Shown in pieces: positions 1 to 8,541 of a stretch of 64,000 nucleotides of DNA. The notes beneath the pieces are model-generated. The model did not search any database. It was given only the letters and a program-made list of their open reading frames with translations, and was not told where the DNA came from. The stretch's first letter is position 1; the number at the start of each line of letters is the position of its first letter. Source of the DNA: Firm-13 sp037143795 (GTDB lineage: Bacteria > Bacillota > Clostridia > Saccharofermentanales > Saccharofermentanaceae); contig JBAWXZ010000012.1 of the NCBI GenBank assembly GCA_037143795.1, forward strand, positions 51,771 through 115,770. Reading direction: 5' to 3'. Both the position numbers and the translations under genes were made by a program.

Positions 1-15
1 TAGTTTCTGCCGTCA

Positions 16-1098
16 TTATCCGATAACATCGAATCTGTATCCCTGAGCCTTGAGAAAAAGTATCATATCATTCAGTGCATCCGCGTCAGTTTTTGAGGCG
101 ATGTGAAGCAGAAATATGGCTCCGTCATGGTAGTTGTTCTGTACAATAGCCATGGCTTCGTCATATGTCGGCTGGTTATCAGTATCATAATCCTTGTAGG
201 CAATGCTCCAGAATACTGTTTTGTATCCCAGCTGCGATGTGACATATAGGGATCTTTCACTGTAATTTCCCATCGGCGGACGTATGCATTTCGTCAAAGA
301 TGCGCCGGTTACAAGGGTGAACTCATCTTCTACGCCTTTATATTCCTGCCGGATTTCTTCGTCAGTGAGAGTGGCAAGGTTCGAATGACTGACGGTGTGG
401 TTTGCGACGGCATGACCGTCATTTACCATTCTTCTGACAATATCCGGATTATTCTTAATATAGGACTTAGTGACAAAAAAAGTAGCCTTGATTCCCTGAT
501 TATAAAGAACATCCATAATTTGATTGGCATATCCTGTATCGTAACCAGCGTCAAAAGAAAAGTAGAACACTTTTCTGGATGTATCACCGACAAAAATACC
601 ATTATAAGCACTCAGCCAGGGACCGGCATTTCCAGGGATTCCGGGGATTGTGTGCGTACTGTTTCGAATGTTGTACCATGCATAACTTGTTGTATCAAAT
701 TCACTTCCAGGCTGCGCCGTCGCAGCATTGGTCGTAGCCACTGTCGCAGCTTGGGTTGTGGATTCATGTGCTGCAGCAGTTGTCGCAGAATCTGTGGCAC
801 TCTGGGTTGTGGCCTCAGTTACGGAAACGGCGGTCGGAGCATCAGTCGCTCGCGTTGTTGCTGCCTGCGTTGTTTCGGTCGTTTCCTGGGTCGTTTTCTG
901 AGTTGTTGGATTATACGTAGAAGAGACAGCTGCACTCGACACCGAATCTGTCGTCTGGGAAGATATGGAGGTTACTATTGCGGTTGAAAAATCCACAGAC
1001 TCGCTTAATTTATGTGTTTCTGCACTAGTGCATGATGAAAGCAATACATCTTCAGCAACGACCAGGCTTACCAGAACAATATTAATTTTCTTGTTCAT
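16..1098 (-). CDS. PdaA-like polysaccharide deacetylase lipoprotein
   Basis: Predicted extracytoplasmic NodB-family carbohydrate esterase (family 4) that would N-deacetylate peptidoglycan or a related wall glycan. The first 23 residues form a lipoprotein signal ending in LSSC (Cys23), although the hydrophobic stretch carries an unusual Glu-Asp pair. Residues about 25-135 are a Thr/Ala/Ser-rich linker. The catalytic domain covers about 170-355, with FSFDAGYDTG as the first motif, NHTVSH as the metal-binding His motif, RPPMGNYS as the third and LLHIAS near the end. FDAGY rather than FDDGY is typical of the PdaA branch in clostridia, so muramic-acid deacetylation, possibly linked to spore cortex, is the best guess. 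The RBS AAGGGGGTG precedes the ATG. It is a single gene reading toward the left edge and ends 16 bases inside the window. Confidence 0.88.
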   Translation of the reverse strand: MNKKINIVLVSLVVAEDVLLSSCTSAETHKLSESVDFSTAIVTSISSQTTDSVSSAAVSSTYNPTTQKTTQETTETTQAATTRATDAPTAVSVTEATTQSATDSATTAAAHESTTQAATVATTNAATAQPGSEFDTTSYAWYNIRNSTHTIPGIPGNAGPWLSAYNGIFVGDTSRKVFYFSFDAGYDTGYANQIMDVLYNQGIKATFFVTKSYIKNNPDIVRRMVNDGHAVANHTVSHSNLATLTDEEIRQEYKGVEDEFTLVTGASLTKCIRPPMGNYSERSLYVTSQLGYKTVFWSIAYKDYDTDNQPTYDEAMAIVQNNYHDGAIFLLHIASKTDADALNDMILFLKAQGYRFDVIG

Positions 1099-1611
1099 TC
1101 GTTCACCCCCTTGCCTCTATAATTACATTGTACTCCTGGTCAGGATAGGTGCTGCAAAGAGAATGATATTTCATTTATTATCATTGATCCTGCGGATCCT
1201 CGTACTGTAAAAGAATATTATCATATATCATCATTTCTTATCATATCAGTTCCCGTTATGATTACATTGATAATATCAGCACACTGGCAGGCTGTGATGT
1301 GAGCAGGAATCAAGGGTTAAAAAACATATTAAAGCACCATAAAAGAACTCCGAATATTGGATTGTATCCAACATTCAGGGTGCATTTCAATAATACCTGT
1401 GCAATGAGGGGGGATATTCTGGACAAAAAAGCAAAAAGAGAGATGTCCGGGAATAAAGGAGGAACATATGAAAAAGAAATCATCTCGTTCATGACTGCGG
1501 ATTTTTTGCGCCTGGCCGCGGTCCTGAATACTGCACCGACCGAAGCATGGAGTTCGAATCCTTTAACTATATGTAACTGATGGTTACCAAAAATCGCCTG
1601 ACCAAATCTCT
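1099..1611. other. Non-coding gap between deacetylase and recQ
   Basis: About 510 bases without a convincing gene. The open frames on both strands have no ribosome binding site and no recognisable protein motif. The part next to the deacetylase gene (1160-1250) is AT-rich with several TATCAT-like words and probably holds that gene's promoter, but no clear -35/-10 pair could be assigned. A T-loop-like GTTCGAATCC at 1551-1560 lacks pairing arms and is not a tRNA. Confidence 0.5.
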
Positions 1612-3444
1612 TCAAGCCTTATTAACATACTCACCAATCATCTCTGTAAACACCTTCCCGTACTTTTTAGCCTTTGAGTCCCCGACTCCGGACACTTCCA
1701 GAAACTCCTCGATTGTATCGGGGAGTTTTTTGCACATGTCTTTGAGGCTCGCGTCGGTGAATATGATGTAGGCAGGGACGTGACTGGCGGCGGCGAGCCT
1801 GGTGCGGAGGTTTTTCAGAAGGTCGAACAAGCCGCTGTTTTGAGGGACGTCGGATGATTTTTTTCTGGAAGGGGAGCAGGGTTTGGTTTCTTCCGGAAGC
1901 TTCATGGAGAGCGGCTCAAGGTCCTGTGTTATTTCGTCGGAGCGGTCGGTGAGGGTTACTACGGGGAATTCGTCGCTTGTGAGGCAGAGGTATTCGTTTT
2001 CGATCAGGTAATCGAGTATGGTGCGTATCCGGTGGATGGAGATATCGGAAAGGCCGCCGTGCGAGGATAGGGCATCGAGATGGAAGCGGAGTACTTTTTC
2101 GTTTTTACTGCCGTGCAGGATGTCGGCGATCATGTTTTTACCGAAGGATCGCCTTATTTGGGTGAGTTGGCTGACACAGACAATGATTTTCCGGGCTTCG
2201 GATGTGATGTCCATTGTCTCAAAATGGGTATTGCAGTTGGAGCAGTTGCCGCAGTAGTTTTGCGATTTCTCACCGAAATATTGGAGGATGTACTGGCGCA
2301 GGCAGTCGGTTGTTGAGCAATAGAAAGTCATGGAGCGGAGGCGGTCGCGGTCTTTCTGCCTGACTGCTTCGCGCATTTCTTCGGACAGGTCTCCGCTGTT
2401 ATCCTGATTGTTTTCGATTAGGAAAAGATTGGTCCGCACATCCTGGCCGCTATAGAGCAGAACACATTCTGCGGGTTCCCCGTCACGGCCGGCGCGGCCC
2501 GCTTCCTGATAGTAACTTTCGATGCTTTTTGGCATGTTATAGTGGACGACGTAGGAGACATTGGATTTGTCGATTCCCATACCGAAAGCATTGGTCGCGA
2601 CCATTACTTTGCTGCGGTCAAAGATGAAGTCGTCCTGGTTTTCGAATCTCTCTTCGTCAGGTAATCCCGCATGGTAGCGTGTAGCCGGGTAGCCGGATTC
2701 GTTTAATCTGGCGCATACCTCTTCAACCGTTTTGCGCGTGGAACAGTACACAATTCCGCTTTTGCCGCTGTTGTTTTTCGCGATCCCGAGAAGGGAATGA
2801 AATTTGTCAGCGGGTTTGATGACGCGATAGGACAAGTTCTCCCGGTCAAAACCGGTCGTGATTACAAACGGATTCTTCAGCTTCAAAATGGAGATGATAT
2901 CATCGCGCACTTCCTGTGTCGCCGTGGCGGTAAAAGAACTGATTACCGGACGGTAGGATAGGCGCTCAATAAAATTGACGATCTTCAGATAGTTGGGCCG
3001 GAAATCCTGCCCCCATTGCGATACGCAGTGGGCCTCGTCGACGGTAACCATTGCGATTGATGTCGCTTCTGCAAACTGAATAAAGGCATCGGAAACCAGT
3101 CTCTCCGGGGCGATATAGATTATCTGATACTGCAGATTGGCTGCCCGGCGCAGCACCTCGTTTTGCTGTCCGGGCGTAAGGGAGCTGTTGAGATAGGCTG
3201 CATGGACGCCGGCCTGCACCAGCGCATTGACCTGATCCTTCATCAGTGAAATCAGCGGTGAGACTACAAGCGTAATGCCCTTAAGCATGAGGGCGGGGAT
3301 TTGAAAGCACAGGGATTTGCCGGACCCGGTCGGCATGATGCCCAGGACGTCCCGCCCGTCAAGAATATTGTCGATGAGCTCGGCTTGTCCTTCACGAAAC
3401 CGGTAGTATCCGAAGTACTGGCTTAATATGGTGTTTTTATCCAA
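1612..3444 (-). CDS. recQ: ATP-dependent DNA helicase RecQ
   Basis: Superfamily 2 3'-5' DNA helicase acting in recombination repair and restart of stalled forks. Residues 39-44 carry the Walker A TGSGKS and residues 136-139 the DEAH box followed by CVSQWG, the RecQ hallmark. The second RecA-like lobe has HAGLPDEER and the QEAGRAGRDG motif. A Cys cluster (CLRQYILQYFG, then CGNCSNC) is the RecQ zinc-binding subdomain, followed by the winged helix. Residues about 535-605 form an HRDC domain. The 610-residue length is normal for bacterial RecQ. It stands alone, with a transcription terminator of the upstream leftward gene in front of it. A TATAAT match for the minus strand at 3562-3567 is a possible -10 box. 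Confidence 0.97.
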   Translation of the reverse strand: MDKNTILSQYFGYYRFREGQAELIDNILDGRDVLGIMPTGSGKSLCFQIPALMLKGITLVVSPLISLMKDQVNALVQAGVHAAYLNSSLTPGQQNEVLRRAANLQYQIIYIAPERLVSDAFIQFAEATSIAMVTVDEAHCVSQWGQDFRPNYLKIVNFIERLSYRPVISSFTATATQEVRDDIISILKLKNPFVITTGFDRENLSYRVIKPADKFHSLLGIAKNNSGKSGIVYCSTRKTVEEVCARLNESGYPATRYHAGLPDEERFENQDDFIFDRSKVMVATNAFGMGIDKSNVSYVVHYNMPKSIESYYQEAGRAGRDGEPAECVLLYSGQDVRTNLFLIENNQDNSGDLSEEMREAVRQKDRDRLRSMTFYCSTTDCLRQYILQYFGEKSQNYCGNCSNCNTHFETMDITSEARKIIVCVSQLTQIRRSFGKNMIADILHGSKNEKVLRFHLDALSSHGGLSDISIHRIRTILDYLIENEYLCLTSDEFPVVTLTDRSDEITQDLEPLSMKLPEETKPCSPSRKKSSDVPQNSGLFDLLKNLRTRLAAASHVPAYIIFTDASLKDMCKKLPDTIEEFLEVSGVGDSKAKKYGKVFTEMIGEYVNKA

Positions 3445-3582
3445 TTTGAGGCTCCAAACTTTATATTTTCGGCAGCCGATCCGTAAAATTAATCAGAAAA
3501 GCTGCAGTGAGGCTATTTTTGCTGAGGGTAAGAAAAGATAGGTGTGTACATTAACGGATCTATTATAACAAACAAAATGAAT

Positions 3583-3616
3583 GGCAGCCTCAACACAATT
3601 CTGTATTGAGGCTGCC
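3583..3616 (-). terminator. Intrinsic terminator of the Ig/DUF11 protein gene
   Basis: Perfect 11-bp inverted repeat GGCAGCCTCAA / TTGAGGCTGCC with a 12-base loop. On the minus strand it is followed by a T-rich stretch (ATTCATTTTG). It lies about 40 bases beyond the stop of the large surface protein and ahead of recQ, so it separates the two leftward transcripts. Confidence 0.75.
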
Positions 3617-3652
3617 TGCTGTGCTTTGTCTAAACGAATTTGCCCTTTGATT

Positions 3653-6409
3653 TTACCAGCTGCATACGCCTGTATCTGTATTATTTGTTTGAATCGGATC
3701 ATAGCTGGCTGTAGTGGTCAATATTGCCGTGTTATATATCGGCGAAGTTGCCCGTGATACATTTACAGTGATCGTGAAAGTAGCCGATGTTCCGGAAGCC
3801 AGCTGTCCGATAGCAACACTGACATTTCTGCCGCGGACTTTAGCCGATGCACCGGGGATGGAATTCAAGTCGATTGATATGAGTCTGCTTCCTGCCTGCA
3901 GGCTGTCGGTGATATTAATTCCTGCAGCTGCCGCAGTTCCTAAATTATGAACTTTAATTGTCCAGGTAATGTTACTTGTTACGTAATCGTAAACACCGTC
4001 CAACTTTTCAATACTGAGATCTGTCGTTCCGAAGTTTCCCGGCATAACTGTAAGTATAGCAGGGCTGCTGACCAGAGGCGTACCATAACCATTCGAAACA
4101 ATTACCCTGTACTGATAGCCGTTCATCCTTGTTGTTGTGAGAGGTGTTGTGTAGGAAGCCAGGCTGGCACCCGATATGTTGGCCCACTTTGAGCCGCTGC
4201 TGGTGCTTAGCTGCCATTGCAGGGAAGCGGCAGGACGGGAGGTGTATTCCACTGTGAATGTTGCCTTATCTCCTACTTTAGCCGCTGCATTTTGAGGCTG
4301 TGCAGTGATTTGGGGCGGTCCGTTGACATAAAGTGTAAAGCTCTGCTCTGCCACGGGTGTTATGCCGTTATCTGCCCTGAATGTAAGAGCGTAACTGCCG
4401 CTTGTACCGGCAGCTGGCGTACCGCTCAGCGTATTAGTACTGCTGTTATAAGTAACTCCGGAGGGCAGATCCCCCGAATAAAGCGTGACTGTAGATGACG
4501 TCGGATACCCGGTAGTGGTAAACATGAATGAGCCGGATGAGCCTTCACTGAAAGTAGTACTATTGGCACTGGTAATGCTCGGTGCTTCATTTACGGTTAA
4601 TGTAAAGTTTTGCTCTGCGTTGGGGATAATACCGTTGGATGCCGTAAAGACTAGATTATAGGTCCCTCCTGAGCCTTCGGGCGGAGTTCCGGCCAGAGTA
4701 TTGGTGCTGCTGCTGAAAGTTACATCTCCCGGCAGAGTGCCTTCTGTATATGAGATAGAGGGCGCCGGGTAACCATCAGCCGTGATAATGAATGAACCGT
4801 TCGTGCCTGCTTTGAATGCTGTGTTATCGGCACTCGTAAAGGTCGGGGCTATTTGTTTTTGCCAGTACAGATTCAGAGCACCTAAAGACGTATTATAATT
4901 TGAATCTTCGCCGTCCGTTACAATATGGTAGGTCGTTCCTTCCGTCGCATCAAATGTAACATTAAATCCGCCTGTACTGTAGTTATTACCTATTAACGAA
5001 AGAGAACTTGCGCTGTCTCCCGTGTAGACAGCAAGGACAATGTAGGGCGGATCATCCTGTGTTCCATTATCAAAAATATAGACTCCGCTTTCCGGTGCGG
5101 TCCAGGTCCACCAGATGGAAGATTGGCCGTATTCCGAATAATTACCATATGAATATTCATAATGGTGGGGTTCCCCTGGTTCCCGCGTAGCATACGTGTT
5201 GTCTCCGGCAGCCGTACCGCTTATACCGCTGATAGTAGTTCCCGGGAAGTCATCATTTGCAGGAGCTGTCACATAGGTCCAGTTCAGGACAATTTCACCG
5301 GTTAGATTCCTATAACCATCTGCTGCCAGATAGTAGGTTGTACCGGAATAAGCTTTAAATACGAGACTGCTGTTAACGTTTATCGCAGGTGTCTGGTCTT
5401 CTATATCGCAATCATCATTTCGGGCAATTTCAGTCAGCAAGCTTATATCGGAACCGGTGTACACAGACAATATTGTATCCATATTTGCAAAGTTACTGTC
5501 ATAGACGCTGCCGATTGTGTCAAAAGCGACATTGCCGTCCTGCGGTGCCGTCCATGACCACCAGAGAGAGTGCACACCAGAAGTTGCATTGCTTTCGATA
5601 TCAGCAATCCATGGTTCACCTGTTTCCCAGGAAGCATATATGTTTGACATCGTGTCAGTACCGCTGGTTCCGGTAAGAACAGCAGCACCGGCGAAATTAT
5701 CATTGGCAGGTGCAGTAGGATTAGCTAAAGACATATCATCATAATATACCGTGCCGGACAATCCGGTATCACTGGAATAAACGTCCAGCCCGGCGATACT
5801 GGATGATCCTGAATTTTGCCACTCCGATTCATAAACAAGCTGGTCATCATAGTAGACTTTTTGCCAGCCGGTATTATTCCCTGATCCATTCACATAATCA
5901 AGATCAATTACAATACGGACCGGTGTCCACGCACCTTTGACAAGAGTAACAGAGTTACCCAATCCATTAAAATCATCGTAGACCACTCCTGTTAATGCGT
6001 CAAAACAAATCCACATTGAATAGTTTTCTGTCGATGGAGCGCTGTATTGATTCAGAATACCCATATATGTGGGTTCATTAAATGTTTCCGGGATATACTG
6101 CCATACCGTCATAACCCACCGGCCACTGTCAACACCGGTAAATGGTCTGACTATATCCGTATAACCGGTGACTGCCAGTGAATTGGATGCGCTTTGGCTC
6201 TGCGAAGAACTCACAAGGGCGTCTTCTTCCTGTTCAATATCCCACCAGGGAACCCATCCGCCTGAGCCGATGATCTGGGAACCGTCGGTGTAACTGTCAA
6301 AATTCTCATCCCAAGCAGAAGCTGATGCACTGACATTAGCCGCAGGACCGGGATAGCTGATCAACAGGATAAAAACAATTGATAATGCCAAAAATAATGA
6401 CCTTTTCAT
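3653..6409 (-). CDS. Large secreted multidomain Ig-like/DUF11 surface protein
   Basis: A 918-residue exported protein, probably an adhesin or glycan-binding surface protein. Residues 1-30 are a Sec signal peptide. Residues about 30-225 look like a concanavalin/LamG-type beta-sandwich (WDENFDSYTDG to YYDDMSLANP). Two related modules follow at about 235-365 and 380-515, each opening with PANDNF/PANDDF and rich in aromatic residues. Then come two tandem putative-Ig (He_PIG) repeats with the same STNTLAGTP/STNTLSGTP core, one Ig-like domain (GDKATFTVEY, LQWQLSTSSG, YRVIVSNGYG) and a C-terminal DUF11 domain. No LPXTG motif, SLH repeat or C-terminal membrane anchor is visible, so it may be released or held non-covalently. 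It is a single gene with an attenuator-like leader upstream. Confidence 0.85.
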   Translation of the reverse strand: MKRSLFLALSIVFILLISYPGPAANVSASASAWDENFDSYTDGSQIIGSGGWVPWWDIEQEEDALVSSSQSQSASNSLAVTGYTDIVRPFTGVDSGRWVMTVWQYIPETFNEPTYMGILNQYSAPSTENYSMWICFDALTGVVYDDFNGLGNSVTLVKGAWTPVRIVIDLDYVNGSGNNTGWQKVYYDDQLVYESEWQNSGSSSIAGLDVYSSDTGLSGTVYYDDMSLANPTAPANDNFAGAAVLTGTSGTDTMSNIYASWETGEPWIADIESNATSGVHSLWWSWTAPQDGNVAFDTIGSVYDSNFANMDTILSVYTGSDISLLTEIARNDDCDIEDQTPAINVNSSLVFKAYSGTTYYLAADGYRNLTGEIVLNWTYVTAPANDDFPGTTISGISGTAAGDNTYATREPGEPHHYEYSYGNYSEYGQSSIWWTWTAPESGVYIFDNGTQDDPPYIVLAVYTGDSASSLSLIGNNYSTGGFNVTFDATEGTTYHIVTDGEDSNYNTSLGALNLYWQKQIAPTFTSADNTAFKAGTNGSFIITADGYPAPSISYTEGTLPGDVTFSSSTNTLAGTPPEGSGGTYNLVFTASNGIIPNAEQNFTLTVNEAPSITSANSTTFSEGSSGSFMFTTTGYPTSSTVTLYSGDLPSGVTYNSSTNTLSGTPAAGTSGSYALTFRADNGITPVAEQSFTLYVNGPPQITAQPQNAAAKVGDKATFTVEYTSRPAASLQWQLSTSSGSKWANISGASLASYTTPLTTTRMNGYQYRVIVSNGYGTPLVSSPAILTVMPGNFGTTDLSIEKLDGVYDYVTSNITWTIKVHNLGTAAAAGINITDSLQAGSRLISIDLNSIPGASAKVRGRNVSVAIGQLASGTSATFTITVNVSRATSPIYNTAILTTTASYDPIQTNNTDTGVCSW

Positions 6410-6680
6410 AATCTTCTCCCTTCGTCAAAAAATGTAATGAAAATAACGATCTGTTGTCTAAGCGGAAATGGGTGATACTGACAGGCAGAGTGTTAGTAGT
6501 GTAGTCCAGGCAACACCCCCTCGGCTCCAAAATAAAAACCGGCCATCTTTGGCCGGTTACGCTATTTGCTCTTGTCCGATCGAAGCGTCCAAAGTAGGAA
6601 CGGACCGTCTTAGTATCCAGGGAACTATTCAGTTTTTATGCTATTTCTATGATTTGATTACTGCTTTTTTCAAATAATAT
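6410..6680 (-). promoter_or_regulatory. Candidate structured leader of the surface-protein gene
   Basis: The 5' region of the leftward surface-protein gene contains a strong terminator-like hairpin about 120 nt before the start codon (listed separately). Upstream of it on the minus strand lies potential additional structure: GTCCG and CGGAC words able to pair (around 6573-6607), followed by GAGCAAATAGCG. Downstream of the hairpin there is a GC-rich stretch. The arrangement suits a cis-acting attenuator or riboswitch. A cyclic-di-GMP riboswitch would make biological sense for an adhesin, but the conserved GEMM core cannot be matched, so the class is left open. Confidence 0.35.
6531..6558 (-). 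terminator. Attenuator-like hairpin with T-run in the leader
   Basis: Perfect 8-bp stem AACCGGCC / GGCCGGTT with a 6-base loop. On the minus strand it is followed directly by TTTTTATTTT, the layout of an intrinsic terminator. There is no T-run in the plus direction, so it acts, if at all, on leftward transcripts into the gene starting at 6409. Confidence 0.65.
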
Positions 6681-6841
6681 TATATCACTTCAGCACGCGG
6701 TGAGATTCGAAATTGTCAATAAAATTTTATCAGAATGCGGCATTAACAAATCCTGCAGGGCGTCATTTATGATAAAATATATTTGACAAATGGAATGCAG
6801 GCACATAGTGGCTATCCACTCAAATAGAGAGGAGGGTTTGT

Positions 6842-7756
6842 ATGTTAAAACTCCCGAAGGTTATTGCAATCGTATCGCTGATTCTTTCATTACAAGTATC
6901 GTTGGTATCTGCTGATTCCGGTGCGGGTCAGGCAAATCGGTATAAACCTGTGAAAGCACAGGATGTTGAAATTGTAAAAAAAGCAGCGCTGAAAGGTGCT
7001 CCGGCAAAGCCTGACAAAACACTGGCAAGGGCGGCAACCGGAACAATCGGTGCAGCAATACCTGCCGGCGGTAAAAAATACGCAATTGTGATCGGCATCA
7101 GTGATTATCCCGGGACGTCAAGCGACTTGAGTTTTGGGGATAAGGATGCCATAGAAGTAAAAAATGTACTGATTACTGATTATGGTTTTAATGCGGTGAA
7201 GATTCTGACAAACAATCAGGCTACTACAAGTGCTATTTATGATGAAGTGAAGAATATGAAGGCTTTGCTTGGCCCGGATGACGAGCTTGTATTTTTCTAT
7301 AGCGGTCACGGTGCGAAAGGCAAAGCAGATGACGGTGATTCCAATAAAACTGACCAATCCATTGTTGTATGGAAGGGGTCTGAAGCGCAAGGCTTTGATT
7401 TCATCTGGGACGGTCAATTGAAGGATTGGTTCAGCGGTTTTTCAAACAGCCGCATCATATTCATTTTTGACAGTTGCCTGTCCGGCGGCATGAGTGTTCT
7501 GAATAGTCCGGGCCGGATAGTTAACATGGCGTGTACGGCAAATGGCTTGTCCTATGAAGGAGACAGCTGGGGCGGCGGCCACGGCCAGTTTACCTACTAT
7601 TTTGTGATGCAGGGCCTCGACGCAGGTAAAGCAGACAGCTTCACAAAGGACGGTATAGTGACAGTGGAAGAAGCTTTTGATTATTCGAAGGTAAACTGCA
7701 TATCACAGACACCGACGATTGCCGACGGTTTCCAAAATGATCTGAATTTAGACTGA
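6842..7756 (+). CDS. Secreted caspase-family (peptidase C14) protease
   Basis: A bacterial caspase/metacaspase-fold cysteine protease with a signal peptide (residues 1-24), so it acts outside the membrane. The domain runs from about residue 78 (KKYAIVIGISDYPG) to the end. The catalytic dyad is visible: His156 in FFYSGHGAKG and Cys212 in FDSCLSGG. A block of about 50 charged residues between signal and domain could be a propeptide. No binding partner or sensor domain is fused. The RBS GAGAGGAGG gives a clear ATG start. A small membrane protein follows 74 bases later in the same direction and may be co-transcribed. Substrate is unknown; family members usually cut after Arg/Lys or Asp, which cannot be decided here. 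Confidence 0.9.
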   Translation: MLKLPKVIAIVSLILSLQVSLVSADSGAGQANRYKPVKAQDVEIVKKAALKGAPAKPDKTLARAATGTIGAAIPAGGKKYAIVIGISDYPGTSSDLSFGDKDAIEVKNVLITDYGFNAVKILTNNQATTSAIYDEVKNMKALLGPDDELVFFYSGHGAKGKADDGDSNKTDQSIVVWKGSEAQGFDFIWDGQLKDWFSGFSNSRIIFIFDSCLSGGMSVLNSPGRIVNMACTANGLSYEGDSWGGGHGQFTYYFVMQGLDAGKADSFTKDGIVTVEEAFDYSKVNCISQTPTIADGFQNDLNLD

Positions 7757-7830
7757 TTATCTGTTTTTCGAAAACTACACGGCGGTTCGTGCAGTCTGCT
7801 TATATCCGAAGCGGAAGAAGGGTGGATTCC

Positions 7831-8244
7831 ATGAAGTATGTAAAGATGGTTCTAGCCGGTTTTCTTTTGATTATTCTTATATATATCGTACAGATCCTTG
7901 TTACTATTCCTTTTGGTCTGAATACGGATCCCACGGAAGCGGAAATGCAGAACCTTCTATTCCGGGAATTTCTGTTTGCCTCCGTTCCTGCATTCTTTAT
8001 TTCTTTTTTCGCTGCGAGGATACTCAAGATTTCATCTTTTCCTGAACAGGTTTTGCATTCGGCAGTCTGGACCGGAATGTATGTTATTTTGGTTTTCCTG
8101 TTATCCTGGCTGCCCGCCATAGGAAATAACAATACTTCTGTGATCTTCGGGACACCGACGATTTATATACTTTTTGCATTATATTTCCTTGGACCGCTGG
8201 TCTCCGGAGTTGTGAAAAAATCGGCAAAGAAGCCTGCAGTCTGA
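7831..8244 (+). CDS. Small hydrophobic membrane protein, unknown function
   Basis: A 137-residue protein with about four predicted membrane segments (residues about 5-25, 45-65, 75-95 and 110-130) and a Lys-rich C-terminus. No family is recognised. The ATG at 7831 is preferred because GAAGAAGGGTGG precedes it and translation from there opens straight into a membrane helix. It lies directly downstream of the caspase-like protease and upstream of a terminator, suggesting a two-gene transcript. The partnership is inference from position only. Confidence 0.65.
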   Translation: MKYVKMVLAGFLLIILIYIVQILVTIPFGLNTDPTEAEMQNLLFREFLFASVPAFFISFFAARILKISSFPEQVLHSAVWTGMYVILVFLLSWLPAIGNNNTSVIFGTPTIYILFALYFLGPLVSGVVKKSAKKPAV

Positions 8245-8287
8245 ATTCTGACAACAGCATGTCTGTGTTTTTAACGAATCATAGCAG

Positions 8288-8320
8288 GCCGTCTCCTTAG
8301 AACTACCGGGGACGGCTTTT
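8288..8320 (+). terminator. Intrinsic terminator after the protease/membrane-protein pair
   Basis: A 9-bp stem GCCGTCTCC / GGGGACGGC (one G-T pair) with an 11-base loop, followed by TTTT, about 45 bases after the membrane-protein stop codon. Confidence 0.7.
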
Positions 8321-8404
8321 GTGAAGTGTTATTTAAGTATGTTCACCCGAATCTTATTACCGGGGACCTTGAAGGGAATTGCAGCGGAAAATCACATCCA
8401 AAAT

Positions 8405-8480
8405 ATGCATTTTAGAATACATGAAGTGAAATAAAGCACCAAAACGTGCATAAAATAGAAAAATGCACCTAATAATGCAT
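8405..8480. repeat. Cluster of TGCA-containing operator-like half-sites
   Basis: Four copies of a hexamer around TGCA lie in 76 bases: ATGCAT 8405-8410, GTGCAT 8446-8451, ATGCAC 8463-8468 and ATGCAT 8475-8480. The middle two form a perfect inverted repeat (6-bp arms, 11-base spacer). The cluster ends 5 bases upstream of a good promoter -35 box, a place suited to an activator or repressor of the SatD gene. Confidence 0.4.
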
Positions 8481-8485
8481 AATAG

Positions 8486-8514
8486 TTGCTTTTTAAACGG
8501 GAGGAGTGTAGAAT
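8486..8514 (+). promoter_or_regulatory. Sigma-A type promoter of the SatD/DUF3307 operon
   Basis: TTGCTT at 8486-8491, a 17-base spacer and TAGAAT at 8509-8514 (one mismatch from the -10 consensus). It lies 27 bases upstream of the SatD-family start codon. Confidence 0.55.
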
Positions 8515-8541
8515 AAGAAGAACAGACAGGAGGTAAGCCTT

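Noticed and set aside
385..987. A 200-codon plus-strand frame rich in Cys, Arg and Gly
   Set aside because: It is the complement of the Thr/Ala-rich linker and domain of the deacetylase gene; low-complexity composition and no ribosome site.
1549..1560. tRNA T-loop-like GAGTTCGAATCC
   Set aside because: Flanking bases do not form the T-stem, and no anticodon or acceptor stem can be built.
1299..1580. A 93-codon plus-strand frame between the deacetylase and recQ
   Set aside because: No ribosome site or recognisable motif; an equally long unrelated frame lies opposite.
6410..6680. Cyclic-di-GMP-I (GEMM) riboswitch in the surface-protein leader
   Set aside because: A GCAAA word and a following hairpin are present, but the CGCAAAGCC segment and the second receptor stem could not be found; kept only as an unclassified leader.
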